From Streptococcus vestibularis (GTDB lineage Bacteria; Bacillota; Bacilli; Lactobacillales; Streptococcaceae), in the NCBI GenBank assembly GCA_010604095.1, contig JAABLG010000004.1, forward strand, positions 15,306-79,305: DNA of 64,000 nt, written 5' to 3'. Positions within the stretch are counted from its first letter, which is position 1. Each line of letters begins with the position of its first letter. The position numbers and the translations under genes are program-made. A model generated the notes under the pieces. The model had not been told where the DNA came from and made no database searches. It saw only the letters and a list, made by a program, of their open reading frames with translations. This document shows, one piece after another, positions 1-8,918 of this stretch.

Positions 1-211
1 AAATTCCTAGAGCAAAAGATAAACTTCCTAGTGTGCCCGCACACGCCGTCAGTTTCCTATTTGCTTTACGGAATTCTATACGCCTTTTGTATCTTGTGAA
101 ATTGAACACGGGCTAAATTCCTAGAGCAAAAGATAAACTTCCTAGTGTGCTAGCACCCGTCGTCAGTTTCCTATTTGCTTTACGGAATTTTCTACGCCCT
201 TTGTATCTTGT
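1..211. repeat. Tandem 114-bp repeat, two copies, each a long imperfect hairpin
   Basis: Copy 1 starts at 1 and copy 2 at 115; both run for about 97 bases with few differences. Inside each copy the left arm (AATTCCTAGAGCAAAAGATA) is an imperfect inverted match to the right arm (ending TTTGCTTTACGGAATT). A short central palindrome (GTGTGC..GCACAC in copy 1, GTGCTAGCAC in copy 2) forms the tip. No gene is visible in it. It lies directly before the ABC importer operon, so it may be a mobile intergenic repeat or a transcription attenuator. Confidence 0.75.
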
Positions 212-227
212 TTTGAGGAGGTAAGTT

Positions 228-908
228 TTGGACTGGTCCATTGTTCAACAGTATTTGCCCTTTTATCAGAAGGCATTCTTTTTAACTTTACATATTGCCG
301 TTCTGGGGATTATTGGTTCCTTCCTTTTGGGCTTGGTGGTGAGTGTTATTCGTCATTACCGAGTGCCAATTTTGAGTCAGCTTTCGACGGCTTATATTGA
401 GCTATCTCGTAATACGCCGCTCTTGATTCAGCTCTTCTTTCTCTACTTTGGCTTGCCTCGTATAGGTTTGGTTCTATCCTCAGAGGCCTGTGCTGTGGTA
501 GGTTTGATTTTCTTGGGTGGTTCCTATATGGCGGAGTCCTTCCGAAGTGGTCTAGAGGCCGTTAGTCAGACCCAGCATGAAGTGGGCTTGTCTATTGGTT
601 TGACGCCCTTCCAAGTCTTTCGCTATGTGGTCCTTCCTCAGGCAGTAGCTGTGGCGTTGCCGTCATTTAGTGCTAACGTCATTTTCCTTATCAAGGAAAC
701 GTCAGTATTCTCAGCGGTAGCCTTGGCGGATTTGATGTATGTGGCCAAAGATTTGATTGGTCTTTACTACGAGACCGATGTGGCTTTAGGTATGTTGGTG
801 GTGGCTTATCTCTTAATGCTGCTACCGATTTCCCTAGTCTTTAGTTGGATTGAAAGGAGGTTACGCTATGCAGGATTCGGGCTTTCAAGTTCTTCTTCAG
901 GGGAATAA
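228..908 (+). CDS. Polar amino-acid ABC transporter permease (first of pair)
   Basis: The 226-residue protein is an integral membrane permease of the His/Glu/Gln/cystine ABC importer family. It has several hydrophobic segments from residue 15 onward. The EAA-type cytoplasmic loop is seen as EAVSQTQHEVGLSIGLTPFQ near residues 110-130, the site that contacts the ATPase. The start is TTG at 228, chosen because GAGGAGGT at 215-222 is a strong, well-placed ribosome site. The gene opens a four-gene operon with a second permease (40-base overlap), an ATPase and a binding lipoprotein. The family is clear; the substrate rests on the binding protein. Confidence 0.9.
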   Translation: MDWSIVQQYLPFYQKAFFLTLHIAVLGIIGSFLLGLVVSVIRHYRVPILSQLSTAYIELSRNTPLLIQLFFLYFGLPRIGLVLSSEACAVVGLIFLGGSYMAESFRSGLEAVSQTQHEVGLSIGLTPFQVFRYVVLPQAVAVALPSFSANVIFLIKETSVFSAVALADLMYVAKDLIGLYYETDVALGMLVVAYLLMLLPISLVFSWIERRLRYAGFGLSSSSSGE

Positions 909-1545
909 TTTCCTACGTATCATACAAGGTCTAGGCGTAACTATTTGGATTTCCATCGTTTCGGTGCTTCTTTCCCTTTTATTGGGGACCCTTTTGGGAA
1001 TTGTCATGACGTCGAAATCTAAGATTATTCGTTTTTTGTCACGTATTTATCTGGAATTTATTCGTATCATGCCCCAATTGGTTTTGCTCTTTATTGTCTA
1101 TTTTGGTCTGGCTAGGAACTTTAACATCAATATCTCAGGTGAGTTATCGGCTATTATCGTCTTTACTCTTTGGGGAACGGCTGAGATGGGTGATTTGGTG
1201 CGTGGGTCAATCACGTCGCTCCCTAGACACCAGTTTGAGAGCGGAAGGGCCCTTGGCTTGACCAACAGTCAGCTTTACACCTATGTGATTATTCCACAAG
1301 TCTTGCGTCGCTTGTTGCCTCAGGCCATTAACCTGGTGACCCGGATGATTAAAACTACCTCTTTGGTGGTGTTGATTGGTGTGGTTGAGGTGACCAAGGT
1401 TGGTCAGCAGATTATCGATAGTAACCGCTTGACTATCCCAACAGCTTCTTTCTGGATCTATGGTACGATTTTGATTCTTTATTTTGCCATTTGTTATCCA
1501 GTTTCTAAGCTGTCTACTTATCTTGAAAATCGTTGGAGGAATTAA
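868..1545 (+). CDS. Polar amino-acid ABC transporter permease (second of pair)
   Basis: This 225-residue permease is a paralogue of the gene before it and would form the heterodimeric membrane channel with it. The EAA-like loop is visible as SITSLPRHQFESGRALGLTN. The start is ATG at 868. An upstream TTG at 850 is unlikely because the ribosome site AAAGGAGG (853-860) would then fall inside the coding sequence. The first 40 bases overlap the end of the upstream permease in another frame, so translation is probably coupled. The stop is one base before the ATPase start. Confidence 0.9.
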   Translation: MQDSGFQVLLQGNNFLRIIQGLGVTIWISIVSVLLSLLLGTLLGIVMTSKSKIIRFLSRIYLEFIRIMPQLVLLFIVYFGLARNFNINISGELSAIIVFTLWGTAEMGDLVRGSITSLPRHQFESGRALGLTNSQLYTYVIIPQVLRRLLPQAINLVTRMIKTTSLVVLIGVVEVTKVGQQIIDSNRLTIPTASFWIYGTILILYFAICYPVSKLSTYLENRWRN

Positions 1546-1546
1546 G

Positions 1547-2305
1547 ATGACCGAAAGCATTTTACAAATCAAGGATTTGAAAAAGTCCTTTGGGGACAAT
1601 GAAATTCTCAAAGGTATCTCCTTGGACCTTAAACAAGGTGAAGTCGTTGTTATCCTGGGTTCCTCAGGTTGTGGGAAATCGACACTCCTACGTTGTATCA
1701 ATGGCTTAGAGACCATCCAAGGAGGCGATATTCTCCTAGACGGTAAGTCTATCACTGGTAGTAAGAAGGATTTCCATCTGATTCGTCAGAAAATCGGCAT
1801 GGTCTTTCAAAGTTATGACCTCTTTCCACATTTGGATATCCTACAAAATCTGATTTTGGGGCCGGTCAAAGCCCAAGGGCGTAACAAGGAAGAAGTCATC
1901 GCCGAGGCTGAGAAACTTTTGGAGCGTGTGGGACTTCTGGACAAGAAGCATAGCTTCGCGCGACAACTATCGGGTGGTCAAAAGCAACGTGTGGCCATTG
2001 TCCGTTCCCTGCTCATGCATCCTGAAGTTATCCTCTTTGACGAGGTGACGGCCTCGCTTGACCCTGAGATGGTTCGTGAGGTTCTGGAATTAATCAATGA
2101 CCTCGCTCAAGAAGGGCGTACCATGTTGATTGTAACCCATGAGCTTCAGTTTGCGCGTGCCATCGCTGACCGTATTATCTTTATGGATAAAGGTGTCATC
2201 GCTGAGGAAGGGACTGCTGAAGAATTCTTCAATCATCCAAAGACACAGCGAGCTCAAGAGTTCCTCAATGTCTTTGACTTCAGCCAGTTTGGTGCCTATT
2301 TGTAA
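1547..2305 (+). CDS. Polar amino-acid ABC transporter ATP-binding protein
   Basis: The 252-residue cytoplasmic ATPase energises the importer. Walker A is GSSGCGKST at about residues 38-46. The Q-loop lies in GMVFQSYDLFPH, the ABC signature is LSGGQKQR, Walker B is VILFDEVTASLD, and the switch His follows in IVTHELQF. These are all the motifs of the GlnQ/HisP branch. The ATG at 1547 is taken because GGAGGAATTA ends just before it. It starts one base after the permease stop, so the operon is tight. An E-to-V change after Walker B (DEVTASLD rather than DEPTSALD) is a mild variation. Confidence 0.92.
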   Translation: MTESILQIKDLKKSFGDNEILKGISLDLKQGEVVVILGSSGCGKSTLLRCINGLETIQGGDILLDGKSITGSKKDFHLIRQKIGMVFQSYDLFPHLDILQNLILGPVKAQGRNKEEVIAEAEKLLERVGLLDKKHSFARQLSGGQKQRVAIVRSLLMHPEVILFDEVTASLDPEMVREVLELINDLAQEGRTMLIVTHELQFARAIADRIIFMDKGVIAEEGTAEEFFNHPKTQRAQEFLNVFDFSQFGAYL

Positions 2306-2348
2306 CCCATTGTTTTTAGTAAAAAATATAATATTTTAGGAGATATTT

Positions 2349-3203
2349 ATGAAATTAACAAAGAAAATTTTTGCCCTATTAGCCCTCGTCTTTGCCTTGG
2401 TGGCAGTGACTGCTTGCTCAAGTAACAGTAGCTCTGGTAAATCAACAGCCAAAGCACGTACTATTGAAGAAATTAAGAAGAGCGGTGAACTCCGTATCGC
2501 CGTTTTTGCGGACAAGAAACCTTTCGGTTATGTAGATAACAAGGGTGCTTACCAAGGTTACGATATTGAACTTGGTAATCGTTTGGCTAAAGACTTGGGT
2601 GTTAAACCTAAATACGTCTCAGTAGATGCGGCCAACCGTGCCGAATTCTTGATTTCAAACAAGGTAGATATTACGCTTGCCAACTTCACAGTAACTGATG
2701 AACGTAAGAAACAAGTGGACTTCGCTCTTCCTTATATGAAAGTCTCAATCGGTGTGGTGTCACCTAAAGACAAGGTCATTAAGGACGTTAAAGAGCTTGA
2801 AGGTAAGACTTTGATTGTTACTAAGGGGACAACTGCTGAAACTTACTTTGAAAAGAACTATCCAAATATCAAATTGCAAAAGTATGACCAATATAGCGAC
2901 GCTTACCAAGCCCTCCTTGATGGTCGTGGCGATGCCTTCTCAACAGATAATACAGAAGTTCTTGCTTGGGCTCTAGAAAATAAAGGTTACGAAGTCGGAA
3001 TCACATCTCTTGGTGACCCGGATACGATTGCCCCAGCCGTTCAAAAAGGTAACAAAGAACTCCTTGACTTTATCAATAAAGACATTAAGAAACTTGGCGA
3101 AGAGAATTTCTTCCACAAAGATTATGAAAAAACACTTCACCCAACTTACGGTGATGCAGCTAAAGCTGATGACCTCGTGGTTGAAGGTGGCGAAGTGAAA
3201 TAA
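2349..3203 (+). CDS. Amino-acid ABC transporter substrate-binding lipoprotein
   Basis: The 284-residue protein begins with a lipoprotein signal peptide whose lipobox ends at Cys23 (AVTACSS), so the mature protein is tethered to the outer face of the membrane. The rest is a family 3 periplasmic-binding fold. Motifs such as GELRIAVFADKKPFGYVD, then YDIELGNRLAKDLG and ANFTVTDERKKQVDFA, are typical of cysteine/polar amino-acid binders (the CjaA/PEB1 group). The gene follows the ATPase by 43 bases and ends at a strong terminator. Cysteine, cystine or an acidic amino acid are plausible ligands; the sequence does not decide. Confidence 0.9.
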   Translation: MKLTKKIFALLALVFALVAVTACSSNSSSGKSTAKARTIEEIKKSGELRIAVFADKKPFGYVDNKGAYQGYDIELGNRLAKDLGVKPKYVSVDAANRAEFLISNKVDITLANFTVTDERKKQVDFALPYMKVSIGVVSPKDKVIKDVKELEGKTLIVTKGTTAETYFEKNYPNIKLQKYDQYSDAYQALLDGRGDAFSTDNTEVLAWALENKGYEVGITSLGDPDTIAPAVQKGNKELLDFINKDIKKLGEENFFHKDYEKTLHPTYGDAAKADDLVVEGGEVK

Positions 3204-3251
3204 GACTGTCCCCCTCTTAAAGAGGCAAGTCTTGCTTAATAAGAATAAAAC

Positions 3252-3300
3252 AACCACTCCTGCTTCTAGCTAGACTAGATTTAAGCAGGAGTGGTTTTAT
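3252..3300. terminator. Bidirectional terminator between ABC operon and minus-strand pair
   Basis: A 14-bp perfect stem (AACCACTCCTGCTT at 3252-3265 with AAGCAGGAGTGGTT at 3283-3296) is followed by T-rich sequence on both strands. It ends the ABC operon on the plus strand and the gene ending at 3297 on the minus strand. Confidence 0.9.
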
Positions 3301-3986
3301 TGGTTTTTATAGTTTCTTTTGATCTTCCATTCAACGAAAAGGACATAGCTAAGCAAGCCTCCAAACATACCAAATAGGAGATAGGGTTCCAGACGATCAA
3401 ACAAGGTTATTCGTTGACCGTAAGGGGATTTAGAGCCATCTTTCCAGGTAATGCTCTTGTTTTCATCATCAATCCGTTTGTAGGATTCGCCATTATAGGT
3501 CAGATAATTGTCTTTACGGACATACATATTCAAATAGTTGAGGCCGTTCTTAGCGGGAAGGACTGAAAGCAGGCGCTCCTTGGCATAAACTTCGATGTAG
3601 AGGGTACCGTCATTAAAGCGTTTAATGTCATCGATGCGTGCATTTTTAATGAGGACATTTCCATCTTGAACAATCTCCCAATCAATCTTACTTCCCTTGC
3701 GACCTCTTTCGTAGGATATGGCAATCTGATGACTTTCAGATTGCCAAAGACCATAGATACTGTCTTTATAAACGTTATGATCAAAGAAAATACCATAGAT
3801 AATGAGTATAGGTAAGAGGATTAGGAAACCTATCCCAAAAATGTTGGCTAAACGGTCTGTAAAGTTATCCCAGTGTGCTCGCCATCCCGTTTTGCGTTTC
3901 TGTTGTTTCCGATATGCTTTTTGTGAATGATACTTTCGGTTGAGATTCTTTCGGTCAGCGTATTTTCTTTTTGTTTGGTGTCTCAT
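3297..3986 (-). CDS. Membrane protein of unknown function (IYGLWQS domain), paralogue of next gene
   Basis: The 229-residue protein is not recognised. A very basic N-terminus (residues 1-37, many K/R) precedes a transmembrane segment (IFGIGFLILLPILIIYGIFF). An extracytoplasmic or cytoplasmic domain of about 120 residues follows, starting with IYGLWQSESHQIAISY, and a second transmembrane helix (LLFGMFGGLLSYVLFV) lies near the C-terminus. The central domain (e.g. KRFNDGTLY, DNYLTY, SYKRID, SITWKDGS, SPYG) is closely shared with the upstream gene, so the two arose by tandem duplication. Its start overlaps the upstream gene by 32 bases, suggesting coupling. Confidence 0.7.
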   Translation of the reverse strand: MRHQTKRKYADRKNLNRKYHSQKAYRKQQKRKTGWRAHWDNFTDRLANIFGIGFLILLPILIIYGIFFDHNVYKDSIYGLWQSESHQIAISYERGRKGSKIDWEIVQDGNVLIKNARIDDIKRFNDGTLYIEVYAKERLLSVLPAKNGLNYLNMYVRKDNYLTYNGESYKRIDDENKSITWKDGSKSPYGQRITLFDRLEPYLLFGMFGGLLSYVLFVEWKIKRNYKNQ

Positions 3987-4650
3987 TGAGCTTCTCTTTC
4001 CTCTTTTTCCGAGCCTCTATGATGGTAACTAATAATAAAATACCCATAAGTATCAAATAGAAGGCTTCAACAACTTCATCTATAGTAGTTTTACGTTCTC
4101 CATAAGGGCTGGTAGAACCATCTTTCCAAGTGATGGACTTGTTTCCGGAGTCTATTCGCTTATAGGAGTCACCATCGTAAGTGAGATAATTGTCTTTGCG
4201 AAGATAAAAATCCATATAGCTGAAACCATCCTTGGTGGGTAGGTCAGTCAGGTAGCCTTCTACAGTATAAAGCTCCATGTAGAGGGTACCGTCATTGAAT
4301 CGCTTGATTGGGCGAGTCCTAGCAGCATAGATAATATACTTACCATCCTGTACAACTTGCCAGTCTATATTTCCTCCTTTCTGAAGATGCTTATAGGAAA
4401 TCGCTAACTTATGATGATCAGACTGCCAGAGACCATAAATGTTATCTTTGTTGACGGTATAATGATGGTAATAATAAAAACCACCATACAGCAGTGCTAG
4501 TATTATTAAGATGATCAATTCAGATGTTGGCTCTAGTAGAACTAGCTTTCTCCAATTAAAGTGCCACCTTTTGGGTTCTTCAATACTTTGTCAGTCACTT
4601 TTTCTGTTTTTCTCTTTGTTAGAGGGACGAATTGATTTTTTCTTTGTCAT
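3955..4650 (-). pseudogene. Paralogous membrane protein interrupted by in-frame TGA at codon 20
   Basis: Read from ATG at 4650 (preceded on the minus strand by AAAGGATT), the frame gives MTKKKSIRPSNKEKNRKSD, then TGA at 4593-4591. It then continues without another stop for 211 codons through a transmembrane segment (LIILIILALLYGGFYYY) and the IYGLWQS domain. At 231 codons it matches the 229-residue downstream paralogue in length and plan. A shortened product of 187 residues could start at TTG 4518, but no ribosome site supports it. The TGA is followed by C, a context known to favour readthrough, so leaky expression is possible. Loss of function by a point mutation is the simpler view. Confidence 0.7.
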
Positions 4651-4713
4651 GCCTAATCCTTTCATCAACCATTGTAACAAATTCATCTCCCAAGCAAAAG
4701 CTAGGCCGATTTG

Positions 4714-4722
4714 TGATATAAT
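4714..4722 (+). promoter_or_regulatory. Extended -10 promoter of murF
   Basis: TGATATAAT at 4714-4722 is a perfect extended -10 box about 75 bases before murF. No convincing -35 is seen, which is usual for extended -10 promoters. Confidence 0.7.
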
Positions 4723-4796
4723 TGGAGGGTATATTGAGAGACAAGAAAGCCTATTTTTTGTCAGATTTGTAAAAAAATAAAACAGAGGATTTTAAG

Positions 4797-6170
4797 ATGA
4801 AACTGACACTCCATGAAATTGCCAAGGTTGTTGGCGCTAAAAATGATGTCACTGCCTATGAAGATGTCGCTATTAACCAGATTGAGTTTGATAGCCGTAA
4901 GATTACAGCGGGCGATCTCTTTTTGCCACTTAAGGGTGTGCGTGATGGGCACGAGTTTATCCAAACAGCCTTTGAAAATGGTGCTCTAGCGACATTCACA
5001 GAAAAAGACTTACCAGCTGATCAAGCCCACATCCTAGTTGAGGATGCTCTTGAGGCCTTCCAAAAACTAGCTGCCTACTATCTTGAAAAGACTGGTGTTG
5101 ATGTCATTGCGGTGACTGGTTCTAACGGTAAGACAACTACCAAGGACATGATTCATGATATTTTGGCAACGACCTACCGCACCTACAAGACCCAAGGTAA
5201 CTACAATAACGAGATTGGTCTTCCCTATACCGCCCTTCACATGCCTGATGATACTGAAAAAATCGTCCTTGAGATGGGACAAGACCACATGGGTGATATT
5301 CACCTCTTGTCAACCTTGGCGAAGCCAAAAACAGCTGTTGTTACCTTAATCGGAGAGGCTCACTTGGAGTTCTTCGGTAGCCGTGACAAGATTGCCCAAG
5401 GTAAGATGCAAATGCAAGACGGTATGCCTGATGGCAGCCTCTTACTTGTGCCAAGTGATCCTATCGTAGATCCATTCTTGCCAAGCAATCTTGAAGTGGT
5501 ACGATTTGGTGAGGGCTCTGATCTAACAATCTCTGACTTGACGGAATACAAGGATCACCTCACCTTCTCAACCAACTTCCTAGATGGACAAGTTACCTTG
5601 CCAGTCACTGGAAAATACAATGCCACAAATGCTATGGTTGCGGCTTATGTCGCTAAACACTGGGGTGTGACTGAGGAAAATATCTTCTCAGCTTTGGCTA
5701 ACTTGCAACTGACAAAGAATCGTACCGAATGGAAAAAAGCAGCCAATGGCGCAGATATTCTTTCAGATGTTTACAATGCCAATCCAACAGCCATGAAGCT
5801 CATTTTGGAGACCTTCTCAGCCATTCCTAAGAATGAAGGAGGCAAGAAAATTGCTGTCTTAGCCGATATGAAAGAACTCGGTGAACAGTCTGTCCAACTT
5901 CACACGCAGATGATTCTTAGTCTAGCACCAGATGCTATTGATACGGTAATTTTCTACGGTGAAGACATTGCGGACTTGTCGCAACTTGCTAGCCAGATGT
6001 TCCCGATTGGTCATGTCTATTATTTCAAGAAGACAGCTGACGAGGATCAGTTTGACGCTATGGTTAAACGCATCAAAGAAACTCTAGGCGAGCACGATCA
6101 AATCTTGCTCAAGGGCTCCAACTCTATGAACCTAGCTAGAGTTGTTGAAGAACTCCAAGCTAAGGATTAA
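4797..6170 (+). CDS. murF: UDP-N-acetylmuramoyl-tripeptide--D-alanyl-D-alanine ligase
   Basis: MurF adds the D-Ala-D-Ala dipeptide to the UDP-MurNAc-tripeptide, the last cytoplasmic step in making the peptidoglycan precursor. The 457-residue protein has the Mur-ligase ATP site GSNGKTTTKD at about residues 108-117. The central motif LEMGQDHMGDI and the C-terminal ADMKELGEQS and LLKGSNSMNL segments are typical of MurF. Length is normal. It stands alone with its own promoter and a terminator downstream. Confidence 0.95.
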   Translation: MKLTLHEIAKVVGAKNDVTAYEDVAINQIEFDSRKITAGDLFLPLKGVRDGHEFIQTAFENGALATFTEKDLPADQAHILVEDALEAFQKLAAYYLEKTGVDVIAVTGSNGKTTTKDMIHDILATTYRTYKTQGNYNNEIGLPYTALHMPDDTEKIVLEMGQDHMGDIHLLSTLAKPKTAVVTLIGEAHLEFFGSRDKIAQGKMQMQDGMPDGSLLLVPSDPIVDPFLPSNLEVVRFGEGSDLTISDLTEYKDHLTFSTNFLDGQVTLPVTGKYNATNAMVAAYVAKHWGVTEENIFSALANLQLTKNRTEWKKAANGADILSDVYNANPTAMKLILETFSAIPKNEGGKKIAVLADMKELGEQSVQLHTQMILSLAPDAIDTVIFYGEDIADLSQLASQMFPIGHVYYFKKTADEDQFDAMVKRIKETLGEHDQILLKGSNSMNLARVVEELQAKD

Positions 6171-6262
6171 GCTCTAAAACCTGCATTAAAGAGCTGTTTA
6201 TGGAACTTTGAAGAAGTGGTGACCGAATTAACTTAAGGAAAATCACAAAATTAGATTGTCTT

Positions 6263-6300
6263 AAATCAAAGGCCTGCTCGCTAAAGCAGGTTTTTGATTT
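6263..6300 (+). terminator. Terminator after murF
   Basis: CCTGC (6273-6277) pairs with GCAGG (6286-6290) and is followed by TTTTT. Flanking AAATCAAA and TTTGATTT lengthen the stem. Confidence 0.75.
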
Positions 6301-6310
6301 ACCTGAAATT

Positions 6311-6319
6311 TGATATAAT
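6311..6319 (+). promoter_or_regulatory. Extended -10 promoter of the YwaF-like gene
   Basis: TGATATAAT at 6311-6319, 32 bases before the start codon, with a ribosome site (CAGGAGAAGAG) between. Confidence 0.65.
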
Positions 6320-6351
6320 AACGAGAATAGCAATTTTATCAGGAGAAGAGA

Positions 6352-7017
6352 ATGAAGGATTTTTTTACAACGACCCAAACCCGGCCACCACAGATACCTT
6401 TGCCCTATTATCTGGTGATGCTAATGGTATTGGTGCTGCTGGCTTACCTGAGTTGGTCTTGGCATGCTAAAAAAAGTTGGCGTCTGACTTTTCTAGGAGT
6501 TCAAGCCGTTCAACTGATTAGCCTTTACATTTGGTATATTTGGCAGGGATTTCCTTTAGATGATAGTCTCCCTCTTTACCATTGCCGCTTGGCCATGCTC
6601 TCCCTCTTGCTCCTAAAAGATAGTAAGGTCAAAACTTATTTTGCACTTATGGGCTTGGTTGGAGGTTCTTGTGCGATCATTCATCCCATATTTGATCCTT
6701 ATGATTTTCCGCATATCTCCAGTATTTCCTTTATCATTGGGCATTATGCCTTATTGGTCAATAGTCTCAATTATCTTTTGAGGACCTATAAGACTCACCC
6801 TATTTCAAAGAATATGATTGTGACACTTACCTTGCTATTGAATCTCGGACTTGTAGTTGTTAATCATTTTGTTAACGGAAATTACGGCTTATTAAGACAT
6901 ACCCCTTTTATCCCAGAGGCCTGGTTACCTATCAAATACCTTGCTGTTTCAGGAGCTTTGATTTTTCTTATGATAATTATGAAAAAAGGTCTGGAATATT
7001 TTGACGAGAAATATTAA
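6352..7017 (+). CDS. YwaF-like (TIGR02206 type) integral membrane protein
   Basis: The 221-residue protein has about six transmembrane helices. The layout resembles the YwaF/TIGR02206 family of Firmicutes: LPLYHCRLAMLSLLLL, then a conserved GGSCAIIHPIFDPYDFPHIS loop and later FVNGNYGLLRHTPFIP. The function of the family is unknown. The ATG at 6352 has a good ribosome site (AGGAGAAG). It is a single-gene unit between its own promoter and a hairpin terminator. Confidence 0.7.
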   Translation: MKDFFTTTQTRPPQIPLPYYLVMLMVLVLLAYLSWSWHAKKSWRLTFLGVQAVQLISLYIWYIWQGFPLDDSLPLYHCRLAMLSLLLLKDSKVKTYFALMGLVGGSCAIIHPIFDPYDFPHISSISFIIGHYALLVNSLNYLLRTYKTHPISKNMIVTLTLLLNLGLVVVNHFVNGNYGLLRHTPFIPEAWLPIKYLAVSGALIFLMIIMKKGLEYFDEKY

Positions 7018-7031
7018 ATAAATGAAGAAAT

Positions 7032-7063
7032 ACGCCATCAGAGAGTTGATAGCGTGTTTTTTC
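7032..7063 (+). terminator. Terminator after the YwaF-like gene
   Basis: ACGC-C-ATCA pairs with TGAT-A-GCGT around a short loop, followed by TTTTTT. Confidence 0.65.
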
Positions 7064-7102
7064 ATTTTATTTGTTTTATTCTAACACAAAACGCTTTCAG
7101 AA

Positions 7103-7131
7103 TTGCTTTCACACTGTAATTTGGATATAAT
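7103..7131 (+). promoter_or_regulatory. Consensus-like promoter for prfC transcript
   Basis: -35 TTGCTT (7103-7108), 17-bp spacer, -10 TATAAT (7126-7131). Predicted start near 7138 leaves a leader of about 230 bases before prfC. Confidence 0.75.
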
Positions 7132-7137
7132 AAAAGA

Positions 7138-7366
7138 GCTGTGCCTGCGAGAATTATCGCAAGCCTTGACAACAAATGTAGCTTTCAAAAGACAGAAATT
7201 TTCTGAAAGAAGTGCTACAACGATCTTGCTTTTCGTTCTGGTAAAAACCCTATTGCTATTAGTAGCTCTGGAACATGGGATTTTTGAGATTTACAAAGAA
7301 GCTGCTGACATCCATACCACTAAGGAAAAGTAACAAAAAGATTATTTTCAAAGAAGAAAGAAAACT
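7138..7366 (+). other. Long structured leader of prfC, possible small ORF inside
   Basis: The leader holds a hairpin TGCGA-GAATTA-TCGCA (7145-7160). A longer nested structure follows, with outer arms GTAGC and GCTAC closing on the palindrome CAGAAATTTTCTG. A frame open to 7333 could give a 55-residue peptide from TTG 7166, with basic N-terminus and one hydrophobic helix (TILLFVLVKTLLLLVAL). No ribosome site precedes that TTG, so a coding role is doubtful. The stretch may be a regulatory leader or simply an untranslated region. Confidence 0.35.
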
Positions 7367-8911
7367 ATGAGTATTCAAGACGAAATCAAAAAACGCCGTA
7401 CTTTTGCCATCATCTCTCACCCCGATGCCGGTAAAACAACAATCACTGAACAATTGCTTTACTTTGGGGGTGAAATCCGTGAAGCTGGTACCGTAAAAGG
7501 TAAGAAAACCGGAAACTTTGCTAAATCAGACTGGATGGATATTGAGAAACAACGTGGTATCTCAGTAACTTCATCTGTGATGCAGTTTGACTATGCCGGT
7601 AAACGTGTCAATATCCTTGATACTCCAGGGCACGAGGACTTCTCAGAAGATACCTACCGTACCCTTATGGCGGTTGATGCTGCCGTAATGGTCGTTGACT
7701 CAGCCAAAGGTATCGAAGCCCAAACCAAAAAACTTTTCGAAGTTGTCAAACACCGTGGTATTCCTGTCTTTACCTTCATGAACAAATTGGACCGTGATGG
7801 ACGTGAGCCACTTGACCTCTTGGAAGAGTTGGAAGAAGTGCTTGGTATTGCCAGCTACCCAATGAACTGGCCTATCGGTATGGGGAAAGCCTTCGAAGGG
7901 CTTTATGACCTTTATAACGAACGCTTGGAGCTCTATAAAGGTGACGAGCGCTTTGCCAAGATTGAAGATGGTGATACTTTATTTGCTAATAATCCATTCT
8001 ATGAGCAAGCTAAAGAAGATATTGAACTCTTGACAGAAGCAGGAAATGAATTCTCTGAAGAGGCTATTTTAGCAGGTGAATTGACACCGGTCTTCTTCGG
8101 TTCTGCCCTCACTAACTTCGGAGTTCAAACCTTCCTCGATACCTTCCTCAAATTTGCTCCAGAACCACATGGCCACAAGACCGTAGATGGTGATGAGATT
8201 GATCCTCTTAACAAGGATTTCTCTGGTTTTGTTTTCAAAATCCAAGCCAACATGGACCCACGTCACCGTGACCGTATTGCCTTTGTTCGTATCGTTTCTG
8301 GTGAATTTGAGCGTGGTATGAGTGTTAATCTAACACGTACTGGTAAAGGAGCTAAGCTCTCTAACGTCACTCAGTTCATGGCTGAATCTCGTGAAAATGT
8401 TGAAAATGCCGTGGCTGGAGATATCATCGGGGTTTACGATACAGGAACCTACCAGGTTGGTGATACTCTTACTGTTGGAAAAAACAAATTTGAATTTGAG
8501 CCACTACCAACCTTTACACCAGAATTGTTCATGAAAGTTTCTGCTAAAAACGTCATGAAACAGAAGTCTTTCCACAAGGGAATTGAACAATTGGTGCAAG
8601 AAGGAGCCATCCAGCTCTACACCAATTACCAAACAGGTGAATACATGCTTGGTGCCGTTGGTCAACTTCAGTTTGAAGTCTTCAAACACCGTATGGAAAA
8701 TGAATACAATGCCGAAGTCGTTATGACACCAATGGGTAAAAAGACTGTGCGTTGGATTCAACCTGAGGACCTCGATGAACGCATGTCATCAAGCCGAAAT
8801 ATCTTGGCCAAAGACCGCTTTGACCAACCAGTCTTCCTCTTTGAAAATGACTTTGCCCTCCGTTGGTTTGCGGACAAATATCCAGATGTAACATTGGAAG
8901 AGAAGATGTAA
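7367..8911 (+). CDS. prfC: Peptide chain release factor 3
   Basis: RF3 is a translational GTPase that recycles RF1/RF2 from the ribosome after peptide release. The 514-residue protein shows G1 SHPDAGKTT (about residues 18-25), the switch I region [13 protein letters not shown]3 DTPGHEDF and G4 NKLDRDG. C-terminal RF3 segments such as [14 protein letters not shown] follow. Length is typical. The ATG at 7367 follows a purine-rich weak ribosome site. It has its own promoter and a long leader. Confidence 0.96.
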   Translation: MSIQDEIKKRRTFAIISHPDAGKTTITEQLLYFGGEIREAGTVKGKKTGNFAKSDWMDIEKQRGISVTSSVMQFDYAGKRVNILDTPGHEDFSEDTYRTLMAVDAAVMVVDSAKGIEAQTKKLFEVVKHRGIPVFTFMNKLDRDGREPLDLLEELEEVLGIASYPMNWPIGMGKAFEGLYDLYNERLELYKGDERFAKIEDGDTLFANNPFYEQAKEDIELLTEAGNEFSEEAILAGELTPVFFGSALTNFGVQTFLDTFLKFAPEPHGHKTVDGDEIDPLNKDFSGFVFKIQANMDPRHRDRIAFVRIVSGEFERGMSVNLTRTGKGAKLSNVTQFMAESRENVENAVAGDIIGVYDTGTYQVGDTLTVGKNKFEFEPLPTFTPELFMKVSAKNVMKQKSFHKGIEQLVQEGAIQLYTNYQTGEYMLGAVGQLQFEVFKHRMENEYNAEVVMTPMGKKTVRWIQPEDLDERMSSSRNILAKDRFDQPVFLFENDFALRWFADKYPDVTLEEKM

Positions 8912-8918
8912 TACGGCA

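Noticed and set aside
850-867. TTG start for the second permease at 850
   Set aside because: It would place the ribosome site AAAGGAGG (853-860) inside the coding region; ATG 868 is correctly spaced.
1207-1755. 182-residue minus-strand frame across the permease and ATPase genes
   Set aside because: Antisense to two well-supported genes; no ribosome site and no family likeness.
7085-7100. cre-like site near AACGCTTTCA upstream of prfC
   Set aside because: Read on the minus strand it fits only the first half of the consensus; the final CA is missing.
7103-7165. A 76-residue protein starting at TTG 7103
   Set aside because: 7103 is the first base of the -35 box and the -10 box lies inside the proposed gene, so these codons would not be transcribed from this promoter.
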